From positions 1,302,001 to 1,366,000 of the forward strand of contig JAXBDG010000003.1 in assembly GCA_036320915.1 (NCBI GenBank): 64,000 nt of DNA, read 5' to 3'. The first letter of the stretch is position 1, and every line of letters starts with the position of its first letter. Shown here piece by piece: positions 21,631 to 35,229 of this stretch. Below the pieces are notes generated by a model that had not been told where the DNA came from, searched no databases, and saw nothing but the letters and a program-made list of their open reading frames with translations. The translations under genes and the position numbers were made by a program. Origin of the DNA: Linnemannia elongata (Eukaryota; Mortierellomycota; Mortierellomycetes; Mortierellales; Mortierellaceae).

Positions 21631-24185
21631 TCACTTGGACTGAGGTTCAAACCGCTGCAACCATTCAAGGTCCTCGCGGTCGGCCTCTGCAGCAGCACGC
21701 TCGAGTTCATCGTCTTCTTCTTCACCAACCTCGCCCTCCCCTTGGTCCTCTCCTGTAGCCTCCTCTTCTTCTTCGACCATATTCTTAGGTGCCGACGGCT
21801 TTTCCTCCTCAGTCTCGTCCCCAGTCGACTCTGACGAACCTGGCATCCCCCAGACCTCCTCGCGAACATCTTCCCAAAGAACAGACGGCATACGGAAGCG
21901 CGCAGAGGTATAATCCATCCGGAACTCACTCGGGATACGCATGTACTCTGACACCTGATCCTCATCGTTTGCACTCATGATCTGACGGAAAGTGAATGCC
22001 AATTGACCATTGGCAGGGAGAGTCTGTGGCAGAAGAGATTCGAGCAGTGGAGTCCGGGTAAGGATAGGCATGGAGTTGAACACTTTTTGGACACGCTGGA
22101 CCCAAAGTGTGTTGTTGGCTTGAACAGCGCCACCGGGGAAGGACGTGAACGCCATGGACTGTCCGTGATGACCACCAACAGCGACTGTCCGCACTCCATA
22201 ACGTTCGTGTAGCTGCAGCGCCAGAACAGCACATGTCGATCCACAGTATCCGTTCGTTAGAATCAAGATGTCGTCTGGTTGGAATAAAGCCTCGTCTGCA
22301 GCACCCTTGATCTCATCCACAGCGCCACAGAACCTATCGGTGACCTTCTTGCTAAACTTCCCCTCGCGCCCGTGCAGTTTATCGCCTGGGTTCATCCACG
22401 AGTCGTCCGTCACCTCTTCGCCTGTGGCTGGATCGACGAGACCTTCATAGGGTGAAGTCACGTCCTGTTCGTACAAGAAAGTTGCCTTGGCCAGTACTTG
22501 AGCAAGGGGTGAGGCACGGAGGCTATAGATGTAGGGCGAATCGACGGTGTTGGGGAATAGTGTCTGAAGAACATAGCGGCCCCAGCAAATAATACCACCA
22601 GAGTTGTTTTGGAGATCAATGATCAACTTCTTCGCTCCTGCAGCCTCCATAGCAGCGAACCCATTATCAATGTTCTTGTAGAATCCTGCCTTGTAGTTCC
22701 CCTGCTTGTTGGGTGATTCAGTCCCGAGTCGAAAGACAGCGGTGATGCCGTCGCTCAGCATGTGGAAGGACGCATAAGGTCCGCGGTAGAGCTCCCTCGA
22801 TTTTTTACGACCGTTGCGGAGCTCGGTTTTGACGGATCCAAAATCGTCAGCATCGGCAGAATCGAGTACAAATTTCTTGACGGTCTGGATGGAGTCTTGG
22901 GAACAGAACTGGCGGCGGTACGAGGGGGCGTCGTCGTAAGGGAGCATGGTGGTGTCGAGTGCAGACCAAGCGAGGACCATGGTTGTTTGGATGGGGGTTT
23001 CCTCGGGGGTGGATGTGGATTGTTTGGCGCTGCAGTCGATCTTGTATTCGATTGTGGCATTAGAGGGGACTTTAGTGCGCTGGGCAAAGGTACCGAGTGC
23101 GTATCGATCGTAGGCGCTTCCTGTTCTGTCGTGGGCGAGGTACGAGAATGCTTTGTTGAGACGCACACCGCGGTCCTTGGAATATGACTTTGTTGCTGCA
23201 AACGTGGACACCACTATGGTCAATGCATGGGGAAAACATGCAGATTTAGGTTTGGGCAGGTTGGTAAATGAAAACATGCTGTATCGACAAGACGAAAGAG
23301 AGAGAGTGATGGGATATACCATCGAATGCTGGTTGACCGTCGATGTGAGTAACCTCACAATCGACCAGCGAAGTAGTGAGGCGAGAATCGAGGTTGTTGA
23401 GGACCGTGGCAACCTTGACCTGGTTCCGTCCGTCCTCGTAGACACCGTAGGTTGAAAGGGGTTGGATGAACAGGAACTGCTGGTAACACATGCTCTTGTA
23501 GGTCGTGTGGGGGTCCTGCAGTTGAGCGATCTGTGTTGCCAAGGCGGCATGGAAGCTGTAGTCGTCCCGGAAAGTCGTGTTACCGAGGGATATCAAAGAA
23601 GTAGTGAGATCGACAGGCTGCAGATCCGAATTCTCCATGTGTGGGGGTGATCTATCATTCATGTGTGTGGCACATGGTGCATCCAATGCAAGCAATGAAG
23701 GTTAGACAACGAGTGAGAAAAGGGAATAAGAAAAACAAATTGGAGAGCGGTGCTTACTTGGCAATGTCATAAAAGACGTAAAATGACTCCAGGTTGGCAC
23801 GGACACTTTGAACAGTCTGGTCTCTAACCTTGGAGTCAAAGTCAAACATCTCGTAGCATCCTTTGGCAGCCTTGTAGGGGACGATTCCGTTGTTGGCATT
23901 GGACTCTACCGCAGCCATCGCGCAGTAGTCAAAGCGTCTAGCTGGACTGGATGTGCTGGCAGTTTCAATGTCGGGTAATGATGAAAATGAGGGCGACGAT
24001 GGTGGTTCAAAGGGTATTTTGGGATCTGTATACGACCGGGGTAATCTTCTTGCTCCTGGGGCACGGGCATTCGCCACGGGAGCACTCAGGAGTAGGAATG
24101 CTTGTCCGCAGACCAAGATCAGCTGTGTGACATTGAAAATGAAGGACTTGAGTGAGGGCTGTTGAACATGTTGAGTAGTTGCCAT
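21631..24185 (-). CDS. secreted S41-family (tail-specific/CPAF-type) serine peptidase
   Basis: Exons 23758-24185, 23320-23651 and 21631-23213 (minus) join in phase to 780 residues. The N terminus has a signal peptide (hydrophobic stretch SFIFNVTQLILVCGQAFLLL, then a likely cleavage near NARA), so an extracellular or vacuolar protein is expected. The C-terminal half carries S41 features: AKKLIIDLQNNSGG (the conserved strand before the active site), and ILTNGYCGSTCAVLA with the nucleophile serine at about residue 579, followed by VRTVAVGG. Family members cleave unstructured or C-terminal peptide substrates. An acidic tail (EEEEE, GEEEDDELE) ends the protein, which is unusual for a secreted enzyme. 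Family assignment is good; substrate unknown. Confidence 0.82.
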
Positions 24186-24591
24186 TCTACCTAGGCCGGA
24201 GGTAAGGGTAGTGATATCTGGCAGTTGTGTCGTGAGGGTTGGTATTAAGTGAGGATAATGACAAAAGAGGGTGGCGAGAAAAGGGGAGAAAAGGCCAAGC
24301 CAATCTTTGTTATAGTAAAGGTTGAAGGAATGAACGTCTAAAGGGCAAAGAAGAGCAGCAACACGATAGACTCGCCATTGTTTATTGCCGAAAGGGTGTT
24401 AAAAGGTGCAGGGCAATGATTTCAAGCTGGACTGGAAATCAAGCAATCCAAGGAATGGATGGTATATGACCGTTGTTGGGCAGGCAACGGCCGATCATCA
24501 TTTCTCTTTGGTCGTCCTTTTTGACTCCAAAGGGGAAATTGGAATCAGTCTGCGTGTCTATGTCTTCATGTGAGGAGAAAGAGGTGTGTGT

Positions 24592-24627
<36 letters not shown>

Positions 24628-25646
24628 GGAGTGTCAACATGCTGTACCTTCGTGTGGACTTGGATAGACAGGACCCTTTTTGTTTCTTTGCGAGTAGAAG
24701 ATAAACTAGGCTCTTGACGCAAAGCCTGGAGGATTAGATTTGTACGTTGTAATAGCATCCCCAACGACATAGATATCCTCGGTGCCATTGGCGATAAAAA
24801 GTATGGGCGCTAAGACCACGTCAATTAGCGCGGGCGTGCTCTTGAGAAGTGACACTCATATGTGCGTTGTAGAACAGATTTGGAATCAATGTTAACATAG
24901 TCAGTGAAGGAGAGCTGTTTGAGAGAAAAGAAGACCATGGCGGCTCAAAAAGAAAGGAATTTATCGATATGGCTTTAATAATAACCAGGATGGAGATAGT
25001 TCTGTCAATATCTTGCGATAGTAAAGAAATGATGTACCATGTTCCTTTTTGAAGCGACGATTGATGTTTTTGGTTGTATCAGTTTGTAGGTGGCGTATCG
25101 ACTGTTCGGCTTTGGTGACATCCGCCTGTCACTGGCTTTGAGATGTAGGAGAGCCAGGCTGGATGTCCTTCAAGCACGTAGTGATAGAGTGATAAAGTAT
25201 ATGTAAGAAATGGCATATGCCAATTCCATGCACTCCTCCAACTGGTGCAGCTGCAAAATGAAATGAACTCTTTTTCCTGCTTTGCAGCTTTGTAGCTTGA
25301 TGTTACTGCTGCTTCTTCAGGCTCACAGGTGCGATAATTTTAGAGAGACAACGGAACTGCGAAGAGGAGTATGAGAGGGAAAGTCAGGTCCACTCTTCTG
25401 TGCCTCTCACACAGTCGGTCAAAGGGAGATCAGTTTCTCCTTTCTTGCCCTTCTTCTCTCTTTTCTCTTCTCTCTTCTTCTCATTTACATCACTTCCCCC
25501 TTTACACTCTCATTTCGCCTTTTCACTTCCTCAAACCGTATCTCGCACAGTATCTTCCACTCCCTCATCTTATATCTTAAACACCCATTCCTCCCTTTCT
25601 CGCCCACCTCCCACTTCATCACTCTCAAAAACCAAGCAAGCACCCC
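24186..25646. other. 1.46-kb divergent intergenic region
   Basis: Shared upstream region of the S41 peptidase (minus) and Stt4 (plus) genes. It contains a (GA)n tract and a pyrimidine-rich run (25390-25620) just before the Stt4 start. No gene seen. Confidence 0.6.
24595..24624. repeat. (AG)n dinucleotide microsatellite
   Basis: About 15 AG units, some 410 bases upstream of the S41 peptidase start. Confidence 0.9.
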
Positions 25647-28600
25647 ATGGATTCGTACGTCGCTTTCGCTTGCATATTCACCAGACACAAGACAAAAAAA
25701 AGGCAACGTCGACATCATCAAAACTCACAGCAGCCTTCTGCATCCCTTCCCGTCCATCACCTTTTTAGCCTCGAATTCGACTTGCACTCGCAGATTCTGT
25801 CGAGCCTGGCGTCCACTCTCGCCAAGGACTCGACCACACAGGCCGATGAGGTTCAGAGGCTCATCAGGGCGGGACCCTGCTTGCTCTCACCTAGCCAACC
25901 TTCGACTCCCAAGCCCTATGCTACCGGTGTTGTTGGAGGTGTTGCCGAGGGTGCAGCAGAACCTGTTCTTGCTGAAGGCGGACTTATGGTACTTGAATCG
26001 AAACTCTTATTATTGCAAATCCAGGCTGTATTATTACCTTCTCTGGGTTATGTGGTGGATCCAACGCAGTGGGCATATACGTGTCAATATTATATGGTCA
26101 TTATATTCTTGGAGACTGACAGTATGATATATGACTGTTCTGTTCTCAACTCTTTGTAGACGATGCGCCATCAGCATGCGTTGATCGCCCAGGCGAAGTT
26201 TGCTGCCGAGTCGTCTGGCCAGTTTGACCACGATCTCGTCCCCCGTCTCTCGGGATACCTTCACTCCCTTGTCAACTTTCAATTCACCGATGGATTCGGC
26301 CTCAAAGGTAACAAAGGCTAACAAAAACAGGATGTGGTGTCGATAACACGAACACGTTTGAGCGTTTCTTGTCAGGTTCAGCAAGACTGACCCTTTTCTC
26401 CCCTTTTTATTTGAACAGGTCGATCTCCCGCTGACAACCTGACCTTCAACATCACATCGCACCTCCTGACCATCGCTGGGAAGAGGCCTTCTGTCCGCCA
26501 ACAGGTTCTTGACTCTATTTGGGCCTATCTTGACAAGCTGTCGTCCTTTGTCATTTCGGACAATGGTATGTTCATTATCAAGACGTCGTGATCTATCTTG
26601 CTGCTATTGTTGGCGTTGTGCAAAATAGTAGTTGGCTCAATTCAATTTACTCAAAAGAATGTGAAAAAAAGGGTTACAGGTTGCTCACCATCTTTCGTTT
26701 CTTTATGACCCTTGACTGCCTCCAACAGCTGCCAAGGTCTGCGAATTTGTCTTGCCCTCCCTGAACGGCCTCCTCGCTGCATTGGAGACCTCGTCTCTTG
26801 AATTTCAGCCCCGCGATTTCGCCGATCTGGTCTCGCACTCCAACCCATTCCTCTCCAGCGAGACCTCAGAACACATCCGACAGGCGATCACCGTCATCAA
26901 ACAGGATACCACCAACTCTTATGCCCACCGTGTTCTTTTGCAGTATGCTGGAGAGAGCATCGTCCTCAGCTCCAACAGAGTCGTGCTCCAAGTCTTGACT
27001 GTTAAGCGCAACATGATCGGGTGCCTTCTCAAGGCCCACTTGAACAAGGCAGAGAACAAGGACAAACCAACGACCCCTGCATCCCCCGCTTTTGTCGGCT
27101 TTGATGATGTCTGGAACACTCTCTTGACCACCCCCGTCAGTGTCAACGCTGCAGGACCTGTCGATCTCACAAAGGTCATGAGGACAGAGTATATCATGTC
27201 GCTCCAGTTCTTTGCCGATATGCGCTCTTTTGCGAACGAGCTCTTGGCTCAAGGAAACGTCTCATACGAGTTCTACTATACTGAGATCATGGGCATCTCG
27301 TTGCAGTTGGCGTCCCTGGCTAGTGTCTACATTCACGAGCTGGATGACGTCCTTCCTTCTCACATCTCTACTTGTCTCTTCAATCAAGTCCGCATCGAGG
27401 AGTTCTGGATCCACGCAGCAGCCTTGGACTGCTCCGCTTTCCTCGGCATCAAGTACGTATTGTTCTCTTTGCTGTTGTCAGTTGATTGAAATGGCCTGAA
27501 TACTTACTTTGTGTTTACCGCCTTGAACTATAGCTTCGCTGAGGCGAACCAGGAAATGGCGGCATTGTTGCAACAGTTTTTGACGACACCATCACCTATT
27601 TTCGAGGGACCTGACGCTGGAATCATTCAAGCATGCGCAGTTGAGCGTTTGGCTCAGACATTGAAGCACTTCTCCACTGGCGAGGATGTTGCCATGTCGA
27701 CGGTCTATGCTCTCCTGAACACCCTCTACAGCCACAACACCACAAACGGAGGCGAGGACGCAGACGTCTCTGGTCAGGCCAACTTGATCCAGGAGAACGT
27801 GATTGCTGCCATCTCCAAGATCGCCTGCGTTTTCAAGAGCGAGAAGGTAACGGGTTGAACCTTGATGCATTTTTCGTGGTGTCTGTCAAATGTTACACAC
27901 ACTCCCATGCCTATGTCCAAGATATTAACCTACTTTGTTTTCTTTTATCATTTGTTGTACCACTTTAGATCACTCCCTTGGTCCTCTCGATGTTAGCTCA
28001 GCAGATTCGCCATCATAGCCCCAAGCTGGATTGCGTTATCGTATCGCGTTTGACAGACATGGCCCTGACAGGATCTGAAAACTCGTTCAACGATATCACC
28101 CAGATTCTCTCCAACCTCTCCAAGCTCTCCATTTCACCCGAGGACAAACCCGAGACCAAGGACCTTTGCGAGACTGTAGGTGTCCGTTATGAATGCAAAA
28201 ACACATCAAAACCTGCCAATGCTGAGCTTCGATTAATGTAATTACAATGTTCGATTGATCACAAATAGGTCAATGCTTGCCAGTTGCGCCTCGCAAAGAC
28301 TATCAACACTCGTCCCGAATTCTACCCCGCCTACTTGACTTGCCTCCTCAGGCTGTTTGTCGAGAAGGGTGTTCAGATTCAGGCCACCATCCAGACCAAC
28401 AAGAAGAGCCAAAACAAGCTCAACTCGTTGTCTGGCGGTTTGGGTCTTCTCCTCCCTATCTTGGGCCAGTTGCTCTCGCATGATGATTTCCAGCCGCATC
28501 TTCGCCCCAGCAAAGAGGACGCCAAGCTTTTCCGCGATGTCTGGTTCCACTGTGTCCTCTTCGAGTTCGTCAAGGATTCTCCCTGGTACAAAGAGTGGAG

Positions 28601-31600
28601 TGAGTCGATGCTGTTGATTGCTCGCAAGACTCCTGCTTTTGTCTCAGGAGACTTGGGCACCAACGCCTACCTGGAGGGTGATCTCGAGTACAACTCTGTC
28701 CTTCCCCGCAGCATTCTCGAAGATCAAAAGTCGTCGATGAGGACCACTCTGGCCAGTTACCTCCCTGCCCAGACCAGTGAGATCAAGACCCTCAGCTCTG
28801 CCAAGGTCGTTTTCCTCTTGTCCGTCTACCACGTAGAGACCATGCGCAGTCGTCAAGGAAACTGCTCCTTTATCCTTAAGTACTTTATGAACTCTGGCGT
28901 GAACGACGGTGGCCTTTCGACTTGCTTGGAGGCCATTGCTGATCAAGTGATCAACGTCTTCACCTCAGAGTCCCAGACCAAGGTTCTCTCTCACTCCTTG
29001 GATGACAATGTCCGTCAACAGGTTCGCAACCTCCTTATCGGATGCGCCCATCGCCTGAAGCGTGTCAGCTCCTTGAGCACCAAGTGGGTCCACCGCATGA
29101 TTGTCGCTTTTCCCCAGCTTATGTGTGACAAGGCCCTCCTGACTCTGGCCCTTGAGATCAGCGAGCTTCTTTGGCTCAGTTGCGAGAACGAACTGACCGA
29201 CGAGTATTGTCCCATCTACAGCTTCACCTCGTCCAAAGTCAACGTGACTATCGACTTGCCCGACTCGTACCCTTACCGTCGCGAGTTGCTGAGCAAATTT
29301 GTCGATTTGACTCGCAAGTGGATCGGCGCTGCCATGGCCAACTCTCCTCAGGAGGTCGATGCCCTCTTGCAGGATTACCTCGCCGAATCTGAGAAGATCC
29401 ACACTGGTATCAGCCGTGTTCACATGGGTCGTACCCTCGCCGCCCGTGCTGGCAAGGACCTTGTCAAGAACCACAACAGCTTCGACACTCTTGCCAACAT
29501 CCCTGGAGCGATCATCGACAACTCGTCCGTATTCTTCCAGGAGTTCTCAGCTCGTCGTCGTTACCAAGGAGAGATTGGCGGCATGGAGAGCTTCTCGACC
29601 GTCTTCACCAACCAGTCAGGCACTGTTCTCCAGAGCCAGCTGCCCGCCCTCCGCGAGAGCCTTCAGAAGATGGCTCAGCAGGTCAAGGACGACCAGTTCA
29701 TTTCGAACAAAGATCTCGCCAATGCTCTTCATCGTGCCGTCAGTGCCTTGGTGACCTTGGACAAAATCGAGGAGGACTTGGTCAAAATGATTGCTTGGAT
29801 CCCCATCTACCTATTCACTCCTGACAGTATGAAGATCGGTACCTCTGTCTGGAACTGGCTTATTACCGAGAAGCCTGCGGTCGAGAAGCGTTTGATGTCT
29901 GAGGTCGCCTCTGGGTGGGCTTGGGCCTCGCGCCACCAAAAGGGACTGTTTTCGCCCTTGCTGGACTCTGAGGATCCCTTCCGCGCGCGCATGGAGTATG
30001 CTCCCTCTGACAAGAAGGCTCGCCAGAAGAGCTACAAGATTGCTTCGTACCTCTTTGCGCCTCATGTCATCTGGATCGAGTTCTTGTCCAGCCGATTCCA
30101 GGCCACCCGCTACGGCAACCGTGACATGGTTGACATTTTCACGCGCTTGCTCCAGTTGACCTTTGACACTGGTTACAAGATGAGTACCCATCCCTTGGCT
30201 AGAGAGGGTCGCTTCCAGTTGATTCTTTTGGGTCTCCGCCTCATCCAGACCAACCGCATGGAGGCCTTGGTCGAGTACAAAATCCGCTCTGCGCTGTACT
30301 TGGCTGCCCTCTCGTGGTTCGAGTTGTCGCCCCGTTGGTCGTTTGGTGGTAACAAGATGCTCAGCAAGACAGAGGCCAGGGTCATGCGGGAGTTTGGTGC
30401 TGCCTTAGACCAGGACAAGATCTTTTTGGACTCTATCCTGTCGAGCATCCAGTCTGACGATGCCCATGGTGTTGGCGCCAACTATGTCTTTACCGAGGAC
30501 TTGACGCGTGATGCCATTGTTCGCAAGCATACTCAGTGCCGCCGTCTTTTGTCACTCTTGAACGAGAACGAACTGAACCGCCTCAGCGTCTGGAGCACAC
30601 CTTTGATCATCAACGGCGCGACTCCCGAGGTCAACGTTCATGAGAAGAGCTTTTCGGAGGAGGGTTGGCGCAACATGGTCCGCTTCGCTTGGGGGGTCTC
30701 TCCCACCTTGGCTCTGCAGTTGATGTCTCGCTTCAAGAACAATGTCATCCCCAGCGAGCTCAGTCTTCTCTTGGCCAGCGATCCCTTTGCCGCCGTCCAC
30801 GATGCCGACGCTGTCCAAGTATTGCTCGGCGAGGGTAACGCCCGTTACACTCCTTCACAGCTCAAGTACCTCTTGTTCTGGAGCCCTGTGCCCTCGATCA
30901 CCGCCATCTCGTACTTCCAGCCCGCATACCACAACAACCCTATGATCCTCCAGTATGCCATGCGCTCCTTGGAGCACTCGCCGGTTGAGGTCGTGTTCTT
31001 CTACGTCCCTCAGATCGTGCAAGCTCTTCGCCATGATGACTTGGGTTACGTCGAGAAGTACATTATGCGCGCTGCCCGCGTCTCGCAGCTGTTTGCCCAC
31101 CAGATCATCTGGAACATGAACGCCAACATGTACAAGGACAACAACAGCGAGGTTCCCGATCCTCTCAAGCCTACCCTGGACCGCATCATCGACAGCATTG
31201 TCAACGGACTGTCGGGCGAAGCCAAGAACTTTTACGAACGCGAGTTCACGTTCTTCAACCAGGTTACGTCGATCTCTGGTTCGCTCATGCCCTTTGTCAA
31301 GAAGACCAAGCCCGAGAAGAAGAAAAAGATTGACGAGGAGATGGCCAAGATTGTAGTCGATGTCGGAGTCTACTTGCCTAGTAACCCTGAGGGAGTTGTC
31401 ATTGATATCGACAAGCGTTCCGGACGTCCCCTCCAGTCCCACGCCAAGACCCCCTTCATGGCGACGTTCAAGGTGCGCAAGACCCGCGAGGAATCCAACT
31501 TGGGCAAGGCCATCATCAAACGGGGTGCTGGCGATGATGAGGACGAGGAGGAGGCTGCTCCCAAGACGGTCGATGTTTGGCAGTCTGCCATTTTCAAGGT

Positions 31601-32360
31601 CGGAGACGACTGTCGTCAGGATGTGTTGGCGATCCAGCTGATTGCGGTGTTCAAGAACATCTTTACCAACGTCGGTCTGGATCTGTACCTGTTCCCCTAC
31701 CGTATTGTCGCCACCGCACCCGGATGCGGTATGATCGACGTTATCCCCAACTCGATCTCGCGTGACCAGCTTGGTCGTGAGAAGGTCAACAACCTGCAGG
31801 ACTATTTTGTCACCAAGTACGGCGGTGTCGACTCGATCGAGTACCAGAAGGCGCGCAACAACTTTATCCAGTCCGTTGCTTCCTACAGTGTGATTTCGTA
31901 CATTCTCCAGTTCAAGGATCGCCACAACGGAAACATTATGATCGACGACGAGGGTCATGTGATCCATATTGATTTCGGATTTATTCTGGATATCTCGCCC
32001 GGAGGAAACATCAACTTTGAGTCGTCGCCTTTCAAGCTGACAGCCGAGATGATCCAGATCATGGGTACCAGTGTCGAGGACCAGGGCTACCGCTGGTTCT
32101 GTGAGCTCTGTATTAAGGCTTACTTGGCCTCTCGCCCTTACGCTGAGCAGATCTGTCAGATGGTTGCTCTGATGTTGGAGTCTGGTTTGCCCTGTTTCCG
32201 CGGCGAGACCATCAAGCGTCTTCGCTCTCGCTTCCAGGTCGATCGCTCGGAGCGTGCTGCTGCCGAGTTTATGAAGGAGAGGGTTGATGAGTCCTACCTC
32301 AACCGTCGTACCGTCCTCTACGACTCCTTCCAGAAGGTCACCAACGGCATTCCTCATTAA
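25647..32360 (+). CDS. STT4: phosphatidylinositol 4-kinase III alpha (Stt4/PI4KA)
   Basis: Seven exons, 25647-25988, 26160-26307, 26419-26565, 26729-27452, 27534-27846, 27969-28175 and 28269-32360, keep phase and give 1,990 residues, close to yeast Stt4 (1,900). The enzyme makes PtdIns4P at the plasma membrane. The C-terminal kinase domain shows FKVGDDCRQDVLAIQLI, the catalytic loop FKDRHNGNIMI (Asp near residue 1844) and metal-binding HIDFGFILD (Asp near residue 1862), and ends in the usual PI-kinase tail. The preceding long helical region is the Stt4 solenoid. The first exon is the least certain: its ATG at 25647 opens a basic N terminus not seen in yeast, and the start could lie slightly later. 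Codon use is strongly C-biased, as expected for an expressed housekeeping gene. Confidence 0.95.
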
Positions 32361-32501
32361 GCCCCGTTCTTTCCTCTTTCCTTTTTCCTCGAAGCGCAAC
32401 AAGTGCGTTTGTAAAGAATATCAAAGTTAATAAAAATCAAGGATTTGTTTAGAAATATGCAAGCTGCGTGTATATTACGATCTCCTATGAGCGGCATATT
32501 A
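32361..32501. other. short shared 3' region of convergent STT4 and POLD3 genes
   Basis: 141 bp with AATAAA at about 32428 on the plus strand. Transcripts of the two genes probably overlap here. Confidence 0.5.
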
Positions 32502-34547
32502 TTACTTTTTAGAAAAAAAGTTGAGTAAGCTCTGATTGCCACCAGTCTTCTTCTTGGGTCCGGCAGACTCTGACTTGCCCTTGGATGCAGTATCTGCCGC
32601 TAGCTTCTCGATGCGAGCAGGCGCTGATGCGGGTGGTTCGATGATTTCGTCCTCCGAGAATGGCTCCATCACCACAATATCTTCCGTCACTACGAGGTTC
32701 GATGAAAGGAAGTAACCAGAGTAATGGTTAATAATCTAGTTGCGGGGCAAATTATTTCTAAAACGTGCAACTTTTGAAAACAGCACAAGGTACTCACCCA
32801 TATAACCCCGCTCGTTCCTGGAAGTCTTGCGCTTGGTGACAGCGCGAACACCGCGTCGACGTCTCGTAATAGTGCCTGAGGCATCGACCGTTTCAGTAAC
32901 AGTGGTATCAGGCGATTGGGCGGCCTCAGGTGGGTCCAAAGCTTCAACATCAATCATTGCGCTATCCTCATCCTCCAAGTCTGCTCCTGTAGCCGTCGTA
33001 GTGGCGTCGTCCATCAACATCATATTTTCCAAAGCCAAGCGCTGAGCCTCCTTCTCCTTGTTCAAAGCAGCACGAGCCTCCTTGGACATGGCTGCAACCG
33101 ACTCTTCCTCATCATCGTCATTACGTTCAGCCACCGCACGTGCCGTCTCCGCGTCCAGATCGTCATCATCGTCAACGACCAAAAGACGTGCCGAGCGCTG
33201 CTTCTTTTTGATCGATTCCACATCCACCGGTGAAAGCTTCCCGCTGGATGACTTGTTCCTGTTGTTGGAGTTGTCAAGAACATCGCCCTGATCCTGATCC
33301 AACCGTGAGCTAAGTGCTAGACGACGATCTCTTTCCTCCTCAGAGTCAACCTCGTCCTCCTCAGATTCCTCGTTGCTCCTAGTGGTGCGCGGCGAGGCCA
33401 TGTCATCCGCTGCAGAGCTGCCAGTCATCAGCTCTGCCTTGCGCTTTTGTTGGGCAGCAGGCTTGAAGTTCAGTGTTGATGACGCCTTGGCTTTGGTTGG
33501 TGTCGGTGCTGATGCAACCTTGGTCGTCGCTCCTCCTGCTGTAGACGCCTTCCCGAAGAAGCTCATCATCGAGCCCTTTGTTGCTGGTTTGGCAGTGGTC
33601 TTTGAGGTATCGTCGGCGGCGGGAGTAGAAACAGGTGAAGTTGAAGCATCATGAGCACTGGTGGCAGACTTCAATCCTGGTTTAGATCCCGAAAGTCCCG
33701 GCGCGCTCTGAGCTGATGCTGCTGCTCCTAGCTTTGGTTTTGCGGCAAATGGCGATGATGAAGATGAGGTGGTGGCGGGTGCAGGGCGAGAGTTTGAAGC
33801 CGAGATGACAACGTTGTGGTTACGGACGACTCTGTAGGTGTTAACGTCCTTTCCCTTTTGAAGTTGAACTGCCTCGGAGTTGGTAGCTGAGAGAATGGCG
33901 AGGTCCTTGAGAGGTGAGGGCTCCAGACTGTAGATATGATATCCGATCACCGAGGCGTCCTTCTTTGCCACTATTTTTACGTTTTTTAAAATCGCTCTTG
34001 AGTGTTAGCAGTCTATTGCTGTATGAAGTCAATGAATTCCTGAAGTAAGTAAGAGGGTTATGGGATGCGTTACCATCGATGTCTTCCTGGCTGACAAGAG
34101 AAAGGTATTGGTTTCCTGTCTCTGAGTCCTGTCGTGCGAGATAGTAAGTTCCGTGCGCCTTGCCCTTGCCAACCGTCGTCAGGTACACCTGCATCAACCT
34201 AAGGGCCAGAACAAAAAAAAGTGGAATGAGTTTCCGCACATAGTCCCCTGGAGAGTCATAAAACGTTCACATCGAGATAAACAAAGTAGCTTACTCTTTG
34301 GAAGTGTTGACAGAGATACCCAAACTCCTGCTCAACCACTTGTAGGTGACCTGTTTGTGAAGAAATGAAGCGAGATGTCAGAGATTCGCCTTCTTTGCCA
34401 CCAAATTCACGTCTTCATTGTTCAAAAGTGTAAGATGCCGATTCGGAGGGAGGTAACTCAAAAAACGAACGTCAAGTTATATATCCTTACGATTTGCTTC
34501 TCGTCCTCGACTCTTGTGGTCAGAAGTTCCATGGCCTGATGTTCCAT
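32502..34547 (-). CDS. CDC27: DNA polymerase delta subunit 3 (POLD3/Cdc27 homologue)
   Basis: Exons 34491-34547, 34295-34350, 34074-34198, 32798-33970 and 32502-32689 (minus) join in phase to 532 residues. The N-terminal winged-helix region (QIVTYKWLSRSLGISVNTSKELMQ..., YYLARQD) matches the Pol delta p66/Cdc27 domain that binds the B subunit. A long disordered, acidic and lysine-rich middle follows, and the extreme C terminus is NQSLLNFFSKK, a canonical PCNA-interacting PIP box (QxxLxxFF). The protein tethers Pol delta to PCNA in replication and repair. Two in-frame ATGs are possible (34547 and 34532); the second directly precedes the conserved region. Confidence 0.92.
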
Positions 34548-35229
34548 CCTTGTGAGTTTTTTTTTTTTTTTTTTCAAAGGATTTGTCCTGATGGTTGGTT
34601 GTGCGTGATGGAAAAAAGTCAAAGAGAAGAGAAAGGCGCGCTGGCTCACTTTTTTGTATTTTGGTGGCCAAATTGTTTTGACAAGATGCGCCGTCACACT
34701 ACTTTTAATAAAGTAGTGTGGGCGATTAGCGCGTTTGGCGCCAGACAGTTTCAGCTCCGTGGGTAGTTGGGAATTTTTGTTGATAGAGCCGTTTATAAAA
34801 GGAAGGTTGTCCCCGACTACTGCTAAGGAGGAGTAAATAAACGGAAGAAGGGAGTGGATATTCGTCCTTCTTAATAACTTATACGATAAACGTGTCTATT
34901 TGATACAACCAAATTGATGGTGTTGGGTGCCAGATGTTTGTCAAGGAGAGTTGGCAATATGACGCGTGGTGACTTGTTACAGATCCTTCCCGCCAAGGAA
35001 TGAAACGACGCGTCGCGTTTTGTCTTTGTAGTCATTTCTGTGCTATCGATTGATGAGGTATTTTGATCTATCTTTGACGACTGCTCGCTTAAATTCTCCT
35101 ACTACTATTAAAAGTGAATCCATCAACCGCAGTATATCCCTCAATCCTTACTACTCTCGCGTTCGAAAGAAGAAAGTAGTTTTTCCTTGACATATTTTTT
35201 TATTGTTCAAAAAAGCAATTGAGAACTTG
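34548..35229. other. intergenic region
   Basis: Upstream of POLD3 (minus); T-rich run at 34558-34574. A direct/inverted AGTAGTGTG pair near 34697-34720 is short. No gene seen. The duplicated hydrolase segment begins near its right edge. Confidence 0.5.

Noticed and set aside
22755..23187. overlapping frames on both strands in the S41 peptidase gene
   Set aside because: Shadow frames; only the minus-strand frame with IDLQNNSGG and NGYCGSTCA has conserved motifs and fits the exon phases.
30855..32402. 515-codon open frame on the minus strand opposite STT4
   Set aside because: It mirrors the C-rich third codon positions of the kinase gene; the plus strand encodes conserved kinase motifs over the same span.
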